Shown here one piece after another: positions 6,966-11,989 of a stretch of DNA of 11,989 nt. A program made the position numbers and the translations under genes. The first letter of the stretch is position 1, and every line of letters begins with the position of its first letter. The notes below the pieces were generated by a model. The model worked only from the letters and a program-made list of their open reading frames with translations. It was not told where the DNA came from and did no database searches. This DNA is from Desulfobulbaceae bacterium (lineage in GTDB: Bacteria > Desulfobacterota > Desulfobulbia > Desulfobulbales > Desulfocapsaceae): positions 1 through 11,989 of the forward strand of contig JAIRRG010000228.1 of the NCBI GenBank assembly GCA_031256095.1, in the 5' to 3' direction.

Positions 6966-7339
6966 TAGTCCCTCTCCACTGTTAAACTATCATCACCGCT
7001 ATGGACGATGGCATGTCTTGCCTGCGGCGACAAAATAATACATCCGCCAGAGGATGCTCCAGGATGGTGATGATTTTCACCGTGGATACGGAAGGTGTTT
7101 GCATTACGACCGGCTGCATTATGCCCTATAGGGGTTAGTCTCAATGTATAAGGGCCAATATGCTGACCAGCGTAAGGGTGTAAATCAATACGCCAGTGAC
7201 CACGCGGAATCGGCCCCATGTCATGAACAGCTTCGGCATTAGGGTCATTCTTGTACATCGCGAAACCGCTGTAGCCAACAAAGTACTCTCCATGCGGGCC
7301 TCTCATCACTCCACTCGACTGACTGTATGTCCACGGCAT
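6965..7339 (-). CDS. DUF2778 / Tlde1-like L,D-transpeptidase-fold toxin
   Basis: This 124-residue protein starts MPWTYSQSSGVM. It has the family order WTYSQ-(x)-GYSG (about residues 3-26), a KNDP and GPIPRGHWRI block (about 30-51), LTPIG, FRIHG with the catalytic-site histidine (H86), and ASSGGCIIL with the catalytic cysteine (C100) followed by QAR (R108). This H...ASxGC...R pattern defines DUF2778, whose studied member Tlde1a of Salmonella is a type VI secretion effector that attacks peptidoglycan precursors in the periplasm. There is no signal peptide, PAAR, Rhs or other delivery domain, so it would travel as cargo or be delivered by partners outside the window. I chose the ATG at 7339 (AGGAGG eight bases upstream) over the GTG at 7348, which touches the Shine-Dalgarno sequence. 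It lies 44 bases after RACo copy 1, with no terminator between them. Confidence 0.88.
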   Translation of the reverse strand: MPWTYSQSSGVMRGPHGEYFVGYSGFAMYKNDPNAEAVHDMGPIPRGHWRIDLHPYAGQHIGPYTLRLTPIGHNAAGRNANTFRIHGENHHHPGASSGGCIILSPQARHAIVHSGDDSLTVERD

Positions 7340-7383
7340 GATCGTCACCTCCTGACAAACTGAAATCTGTATTTATTCCATTC

Positions 7384-7449
7384 TCACATCTGATTGCCTG
7401 TCATCAGTTTTTTCCGCGCCTCCAGCCTGTCGCGCAGGCGGGGAAATTT
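7384..7449 (-). repeat. Direct repeat (right copy) of the RACo 3' end that flanks the toxin insert
   Basis: This is the intact 3' end of RACo copy 1. The left copy is at 5016-5081, with about 59 of 65 bases identical and in the same orientation. Together they bracket the toxin/immunity block. Recombination between them would excise the block and leave a complete RACo gene 125 bases upstream of acsD. Confidence 0.8.
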
Positions 7450-9348
7450 CTCGATATTGGTGTGGGGAATGAATGCCGCCGCCATATAATTACTCATGTA
7501 CGATTGCGTCTCGGACAGTTCAAAATTGGTCATTTTCTTCGTGACCTCGACGACGTCATAGCGTATTTTATTGGTAAGGGCGCTCATCCGCGCCCCGAGA
7601 AGCGAGCCATTACCAATGAAAAGCACCCGCTCCGGATCGACTTCCGGCAAAAGCCCCAGGGTCATGGCCTTTTCCAGATCAATATAACTGCCGAAACCAC
7701 CAGCGAGGATAATGCGCTCAATCTGATCCATGTCAAAGCCGACCTCGGCCAGCAAGGTCATGCAGCCGCTGTAAATGGCTCCCTTGGCGCGGATCAGATT
7801 CTGGATATCCACCTCGTTCAAGGTGATGTCGCGGTCGATATCGGTATCGTCACGCCAGGACAGGACATATTCCCAGACGCCGTGGTGCCCTTGGCGGATC
7901 CGCTTGCTGCCAAGGCCGCGGTTAAATTTGCCGCTATTGTCGATTACCCCCATCTCGAACATCAGGGCGACCATGGTCAACAGCCCAGAGCCGCAGATGC
8001 CGCGCGGTTTGGCGCCGCCGACCGTCACCAGCATCGGCTCCCAGCTCAGCGGATCAAGGGAGAAATCCTCAATTGCGCCCTTACTGGCCCGCATGCCGAA
8101 TTCGATGCCGCCGCCCTCAAAAGCCGGACCGGCGGAACAGGCGGCGCAGGCCAGCCAGTCTTTGTTGCCGACGACGATTTCGGCATTGGTGCCAATATCA
8201 AGAAAGAGCGTCAATTCGTCGTCGCGGTACATGCCGGTGCCCATGACGCCAGCAACGATGTCGCCACCAACGTAGCTGGAAACCTGCGGGAAAAGCAAGA
8301 CGATGGTATGTTCGGCAAGATCAAGGCCAATGGTGTGGGCGAGAAATGGCGGATACAAAGTGGCGGCCGGGACATAAGGAGCGCGGCGCAGGCTGCTGGG
8401 ATCGATGGCCAGAAGGAGCTGGGTCATCGTCGTGTTGCCGGCGATGGTAATGGTGGCGATGTCCTGGCGATTGATCCCGGATTTGTTGAGAATTTTACCA
8501 ATCAGCCGGTTGATGGTGGCGACGACGACCGATTGCAGGGTGGTCAGACCCTCCGGTTTTTCGCCGTACATGATGCGGCTGATGACATCCTCGCCATAAC
8601 TGATCTGACCATTGAAATCACCGCGCTCACCTTTGATCTCGCCCGTGATCAAATCGATGAGCTGTACATAAACCGTGGTCGTGCCGATGTCGACAGCCAG
8701 CGCGTAGTTCTCGGCGCTGTGATCGCCGGCCTGAATGTTGGTAATCAGATTTTTGCCGTCGGCACGCACCGGCTTGACCACGGTGACCGTCACCCGGAAA
8801 TTGTCCCGGCGCAACTCGGCGGGCAAGCGGCGGATGGTCGGCAGGGTCAGTTCCAGCCGGCGCAAATGGTGCTGATAACGCAGGGCATCGACCAAACGTG
8901 AGACATCGGGCATGTTATTGACGGCATCGGGCGGCGCCAGTTCGAGATAGATTTTCTCAACCGGGGCAATGAACAGGCCCTTTTCTTTCAGGGTGTTAAA
9001 ATCGAAGGTCTTGATTTTCGCCGTGCATCTGGGGGCCATCGGCTGATTGAGGGCCGCCGCGTCAATCGTCGATTCGACGGGCACCCGCACGGTAATATCG
9101 CCATCAATCTTTGACAGGCACGCCAGCCGGTAACCTTTGGCAACGTCTTCTTCGCTGAGGCGTTCCGATATGCCGTCGCTGACCGCCCCTTCTTCCAACC
9201 GCACCCGGCATTTGCCACAAACGCCGCCGCCGCCGCAGGAGGCGTTGATATGGACGCCGGCTTGAAGAGCGGCACGGATCAGCGTCTCGCCTTTGCTGAT
9301 GGAGATAGTGCGATTATGTGGCAGGAATGTTACGCTGGCTGTTTCCAT
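7384..9348 (-). CDS. acsV: Reductive activator of corrinoid protein, RACo/AcsV, copy 1
   Basis: This 654-residue protein uses ATP to drive electrons onto the inactive Co(II) corrinoid protein, restoring Co(I). Residues 1 to about 95 are a 2Fe-2S ferredoxin domain with C38-x5-C44-x2-C47 and C77. After a linker (about 100-210) comes the C-terminal ASKHA ATPase (DUF4445). It has the phosphate motif DIGTTT at 220-225, a second DIGTNAE at 384-390, CAACSAGPAFEGGGIEFGMR around 401-420, and AGGFGSYID near 549-557. The length fits the Carboxydothermus enzyme. The ATG at 9348 is preceded by AGGAG at five bases and matches the start of copy 2; a TTG fifteen bases upstream would include the Shine-Dalgarno sequence. 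acsV sits next to acsD in known acetogen clusters, as it probably once did here. No terminator follows, so it may be cotranscribed with the toxin block and acsD. Confidence 0.93.
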   Translation of the reverse strand: METASVTFLPHNRTISISKGETLIRAALQAGVHINASCGGGGVCGKCRVRLEEGAVSDGISERLSEEDVAKGYRLACLSKIDGDITVRVPVESTIDAAALNQPMAPRCTAKIKTFDFNTLKEKGLFIAPVEKIYLELAPPDAVNNMPDVSRLVDALRYQHHLRRLELTLPTIRRLPAELRRDNFRVTVTVVKPVRADGKNLITNIQAGDHSAENYALAVDIGTTTVYVQLIDLITGEIKGERGDFNGQISYGEDVISRIMYGEKPEGLTTLQSVVVATINRLIGKILNKSGINRQDIATITIAGNTTMTQLLLAIDPSSLRRAPYVPAATLYPPFLAHTIGLDLAEHTIVLLFPQVSSYVGGDIVAGVMGTGMYRDDELTLFLDIGTNAEIVVGNKDWLACAACSAGPAFEGGGIEFGMRASKGAIEDFSLDPLSWEPMLVTVGGAKPRGICGSGLLTMVALMFEMGVIDNSGKFNRGLGSKRIRQGHHGVWEYVLSWRDDTDIDRDITLNEVDIQNLIRAKGAIYSGCMTLLAEVGFDMDQIERIILAGGFGSYIDLEKAMTLGLLPEVDPERVLFIGNGSLLGARMSALTNKIRYDVVEVTKKMTNFELSETQSYMSNYMAAAFIPHTNIEKFPRLRDRLEARKKLMTGNQM

Positions 9349-9599
9349 ACACACTCCTATCAATTACGTCCACAGCCGCCGGAGCGAGGGGGGAAGGAGA
9401 AATTTGAAATGGCAGTACACCGCGAAGGATTTACCTGTTCAGTCAACAAAAATCAATAGGAAGCTGGCCCGACGGCATGTTTTTTCCGCGCTCCGTTTTG
9501 GGCTGGAATTTCTGTGGCCATGGCAGCAATGAGCACTAGCGCATCTCAGCTCTTCAAGTCACCAAGCCCGTTATCCGTCCAGGCTCGATACTCCTCGGC
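9349..9599 (-). promoter_or_regulatory. Upstream region of RACo copy 1, homologous to the region upstream of copy 2
   Basis: There is no gene here. Bases 9405-9599 align with 11793-11970 upstream of RACo copy 2 at an estimated 60-70% identity with small gaps. The best-kept core on the minus strand is TTGATTTTTGTTGA (9443-9456), against TTGATTTTTATTGA (11839-11852) upstream of copy 2. Conservation of a non-coding block before both paralogs suggests a promoter or an operator, but I do not see a textbook -35/-10 pair or a sigma-54 site. Confidence 0.4.
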
Positions 9600-9710
9600 T
9601 TCCCGCGTCATATCCCATACTTCCATGGCAGTGACTGGCTTGTCCGGCATTGCGCCTTCAGAGGTGTACTTCAGAGGTGTAAAAGGGGAAACAGGTATGG
9701 TGGCACTGAT
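9600..9710 (-). pseudogene. Fragment of acsD left between the two RACo genes
   Basis: On the minus strand this encodes TCFPFYTSE, then after a frame break GAMPDKPVTAMEVWDM, matching acsD residues about 32-57 (TCFPFYTFEGAMPNKPIIAMEVWDM). Over about 85 aligned bases the DNA match to acsD is about 85%. The frame is broken by a perfect 13-base tandem duplication (9656-9668 and 9669-9681, unit CTTCAGAGGTGTA on the plus strand). Both the 5' start of acsD and everything after the EVWDM motif are absent. Beyond 9600 the sequence turns into the RACo upstream region, which marks the junction of a tandem duplication. Confidence 0.85.
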
Positions 9711-9727
9711 CTTTGACTACCAGGCTA

Positions 9728-9765
9728 AACAAAAATATGACGGACAGCCGTTTCTGGCTGTCATA
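9728..9765 (-). terminator. Intrinsic terminator after RACo copy 2
   Basis: On the minus strand the stop codon of RACo copy 2 lies inside a hairpin. TATGAC at 9765-9760 pairs with GTCATA at 9741-9736, and GACAGCC at 9762-9756 can pair with GGCTGTC at 9749-9743, around an AGAAAC loop. ATTTTTGTTT follows. Strong stem plus T-run right at the gene end indicates rho-independent termination, so copy 2 is likely a separate transcription unit from copy 1. Confidence 0.75.
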
Positions 9766-11725
9766 TCAAATTGCTCGCCATCAATCTCTTCCGAGCCTCC
9801 AGCCGGTCGCGCAGGCGAGGGAATTTCTCTATATCTGTGTGAGGGAGAAACATGGCTGCCGTATAGTTGCTCATATAAGACGGCGTCTCGGACAGCTCGA
9901 AATTCGTCATTTTTTTGATGACCTCGACGACATCATAGCGAATTTTGTTGGTAAGGGCGCTCATCCGCGCCCCCAAAAGCGAACCATTACCGATAAAGTG
10001 AATTCGATCTGGATCGACCTCCGGCAACAAACCCAGGGTCATGGCTTTTTCCAGGTCGATATAACTGCCGAAACCACCAGCCAGAACGATGCGTTCAATC
10101 TGCTCCATGCCGAGGCCCACCTCGCTGAGCAAGGTCATGCAACCGCTGTAAATGGCCGCTTTGGCGCGAATCAGGTGTTCAATATCCGTCTCGCTCAACA
10201 CGATGTCGCGGTCAATGTCGGTCGCGTCGCGCCGTGCCAGAACATATTCCCAAACGCCATGCTGGCCTTCGCGAATCCGGTTCGTGCCGAGATCGCGGTT
10301 GAATTTGCCGGTATTGTCGATCATCCCCATCTCGAACATGAGGGCAACCATGGTCAACAGGCCGGACCCGCAGATGCCGCGCGGCTTGGCGTCTCCGATC
10401 GTCACCAGCATCGGCTCCCAGGTGACTGGGTCAAGGGAGAAATCCTCAATTGCTCCTTTGCTGGCCCGCATCCCGAATTCGATGCCGCCGCCCTCAAAAG
10501 CTGGGCCGGCCGAGCAGGCGGCGCAGGCCAGCCAGTCTTTGTTGCCCACTACAACTTCGGCATTGGTGCCAATGTCGAGAAAGAGCGTCAACTCGTCATC
10601 TCGGTATATGCCGGTACCCATGACACCAGCAACGATGTCGCCACCAATGTAGCTGGAAACCTGTGGGCAAAGCAAAACCATGGTGTGTTCGGCCAGATCA
10701 AGGCCGATGGTCTGGGCGGCAAAGGACGGATACAAGGCGGTCGCCGGCACATAGGGGGCGCGGCGAATATGGCGCGGGTCAATTGCCAACAAAAGCTGGG
10801 TCATCGTCGTGTTGCCGGCAATGGTAATGGTGGCAATGTCCTGGCGGTTAATACTAGATTTATCAAGAATTTGGCCAATCAGCCGGTTAATGGTCCCGAT
10901 GATCACCGATTGCAGGGTGGTCAGGCCACCCGGGCTTTCGGCGTACATGATGCGGCTGATGACATCTTCGCCGTAGCTGATCTGGCCGTTGAAATCACCG
11001 CGCTCGCCTTTGATCTCGCCCGTATGTAAATCGATTAACTGCGCATAGACCGTGGTCGTGCCGATGTCGACAGCCAAAGCGTAGCTGTCGGCGCTGTGGT
11101 CGCCAGACTGAATGTTGGTGATCAGATTCTTACCGTCCTCGCGCACCGGTTTGATCACGGTGACCGTCACCCGGAAATCGTCTTGGCGCAATTCGGCCGG
11201 CAAACGGCGGAGCGTTGACAAGGTCAGTTCCAGCTTATGCAAGCCGCCCTGGTGCCGTAAACCACTGACCAGCCGCGAGACATCGGGCGTATTGTTGGCG
11301 GCATTGGGCGACGGCAATTCGAGATAGATTTTGTCGACCGGGGCGCTGAACAGACCTTTTTCTTTCAAGGAACTGATATCGAAGGCCTGGATTTTCGCCG
11401 TGTGCCGAGGCGCCATCCGCTGATTGAGTACCGCCGCGTCAATCCCCGATTCCACCGGTACCCGCACGATGACATCGCCCTCTATTTTAGACAGGCAGGC
11501 CAGCCGGTACCCTTTGGCGACATCCTCTTCGTTGAGGCGCTCGGATATACCTTCGGCGACGGCTCCTTCTTCGAGCCGAACCCGGCATTTACCGCAAACG
11601 CCGCCGCCACCGCAGGGGGCATTGATATGGACGCCCGCTTGCAGAGCGGCGCGGATCAGCGTTTCTCCTTTGCTGACCGAAATAGTACGATTATGAGGCA
11701 GAAATGTTATGTTGGCTGTTTCCAT
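9761..11725 (-). CDS. acsV: Reductive activator of corrinoid protein, RACo/AcsV, copy 2
   Basis: This is a paralog of the gene at 7384-9348, also 654 residues and aligning without gaps at roughly 85% identity by eye. It retains every feature needed for function: 2Fe-2S cysteines C38, C44, C47 and C77, DIGTTT at 220-225, DIGTNAE at 384-390 and AGGFGSYID near 549-557. The most diverged stretches are the linker around residues 100-165 and the segment around 255-335, while the ATPase core is nearly invariant, so both copies appear to be under purifying selection. The start matches META- in both copies. Unlike copy 1 it has no Shine-Dalgarno sequence, only an AT-rich leader (AAAATTAAAAATTGTC before ATG), so its translation may be weaker or differently controlled. 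It ends in an intrinsic terminator. Its target could be the same AcsC/AcsD protein or another corrinoid methyl carrier. Confidence 0.92.
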   Translation of the reverse strand: METANITFLPHNRTISVSKGETLIRAALQAGVHINAPCGGGGVCGKCRVRLEEGAVAEGISERLNEEDVAKGYRLACLSKIEGDVIVRVPVESGIDAAVLNQRMAPRHTAKIQAFDISSLKEKGLFSAPVDKIYLELPSPNAANNTPDVSRLVSGLRHQGGLHKLELTLSTLRRLPAELRQDDFRVTVTVIKPVREDGKNLITNIQSGDHSADSYALAVDIGTTTVYAQLIDLHTGEIKGERGDFNGQISYGEDVISRIMYAESPGGLTTLQSVIIGTINRLIGQILDKSSINRQDIATITIAGNTTMTQLLLAIDPRHIRRAPYVPATALYPSFAAQTIGLDLAEHTMVLLCPQVSSYIGGDIVAGVMGTGIYRDDELTLFLDIGTNAEVVVGNKDWLACAACSAGPAFEGGGIEFGMRASKGAIEDFSLDPVTWEPMLVTIGDAKPRGICGSGLLTMVALMFEMGMIDNTGKFNRDLGTNRIREGQHGVWEYVLARRDATDIDRDIVLSETDIEHLIRAKAAIYSGCMTLLSEVGLGMEQIERIVLAGGFGSYIDLEKAMTLGLLPEVDPDRIHFIGNGSLLGARMSALTNKIRYDVVEVIKKMTNFELSETPSYMSNYTAAMFLPHTDIEKFPRLRDRLEARKRLMASNLI

Positions 11726-11989
11726 GACAATTTTTAATTTTCATTATTTACCGCCCGCAACCACTGAGCTTATGGGGCACATGGGAGATGCGGGAATGGC
11801 AATATCGCCCCTATGAAAGGTGAGGCTAACCTATCCAATCAATAAAAATCAAGAAAAAGTTGGGCAGATCAGATATTTTACTCGCGTTCTGGCCGCCGGA
11901 ATCTCTCGTCATCGCCATGACATAAACGCCGCTCGCCTCCCGCTTATCCAGCCAGGGTCGCCGACATCGGGCAGGCGACAAAAGAAAAA
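11726..11989 (-). promoter_or_regulatory. Upstream region of RACo copy 2, no gene seen
   Basis: This stretch to the window edge contains no supportable coding region. Bases 11793-11970 are homologous to 9405-9599 upstream of copy 1, including the core 11839-11863. The part next to the gene (11726-11752) is very AT-rich and differs from copy 1. A short shared patch, TTATCC-GCCAGG (11944-11959), matches 9571-9587 and helps locate the duplication junction. Confidence 0.35.

Noticed and set aside
4891..7383. Insertion sequence or prophage carrying the toxin block
   Set aside because: No transposase, integrase, terminal inverted repeats or phage genes are visible. Only the RACo-derived direct repeats flank it.
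7462..8901. Plus-strand open frame of 479 codons opposite RACo copy 1, with a counterpart at 9713-11029 opposite copy 2
   Set aside because: Both arise from the same GC-skewed codon use in the paralogous RACo genes. The shared antisense frame is inherited from RACo identity, not from selection on a second protein.

Overview
The window is a piece of a bacterial Wood-Ljungdahl (reductive acetyl-CoA) gene cluster. Every gene lies on the minus strand, so transcription runs from high to low coordinates. The core genes are corrinoid-activating ferredoxin/ATPase proteins (two copies, RACo/AcsV type), the small subunit of the corrinoid iron-sulfur protein (acsD/cdhD), the Ni-Fe carbon monoxide dehydrogenase (cooS/acsA) and the 5' two-thirds or less of acetyl-CoA synthase (acsB), which runs off the left edge. 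AcsB has the bacterial N-terminal domain that the archaeal form lacks. The periplasm-directed small proteins and the peptidoglycan-type toxin point to a Gram-negative host. A Desulfobacterota (deltaproteobacterial) acetogen or sulfate reducer fits best, but this is inference.

Layout in transcription order: an upstream non-coding stretch (11726-11989); RACo copy 2 (9761-11725) ending in a strong intrinsic terminator; a 400-base gap holding a decayed acsD fragment and an upstream region homologous to that of copy 2; RACo copy 1 (7384-9348); an AT-richer insert of about 2.3 kb (5088-7339); a short scar that repeats the 3' end of RACo (5016-5086); then acsD, cooS and acsB with gaps of 66 and 44 bases and good ribosome binding sites. 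CooS reduces CO2 to CO. AcsB joins that CO to a methyl group delivered by the AcsC/AcsD corrinoid protein and to CoA. RACo returns the inactive Co(II) corrinoid to Co(I) at the cost of ATP. acsC, acsE and cooC are not in the window.

The insert between RACo and acsD is the unusual part. It encodes a 124-residue DUF2778/Tlde1-like L,D-transpeptidase-fold protein with an intact His/Cys/Arg motif (a family known as type VI secretion effectors). Its stop codon overlaps the start of a small exported protein (TAATG). That gene is followed by a diverged tandem copy in an exact 565-base repeat, then a third exported protein of another family that shares the same leader, then the remnant of a fourth. 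I read this as a toxin with a poly-immunity array lodged inside a central carbon-fixation operon and flanked by direct repeats of the RACo 3' end. The linkage to immunity is inferred, not shown.

The locus also records its own history. A tandem duplication produced the two RACo genes and left an acsD scar at about 9600-9710, which contains a 13-base tandem duplication that breaks the frame. AcsD itself has an Ala/Lys/Glu-rich C-terminal extension of about 165 residues.
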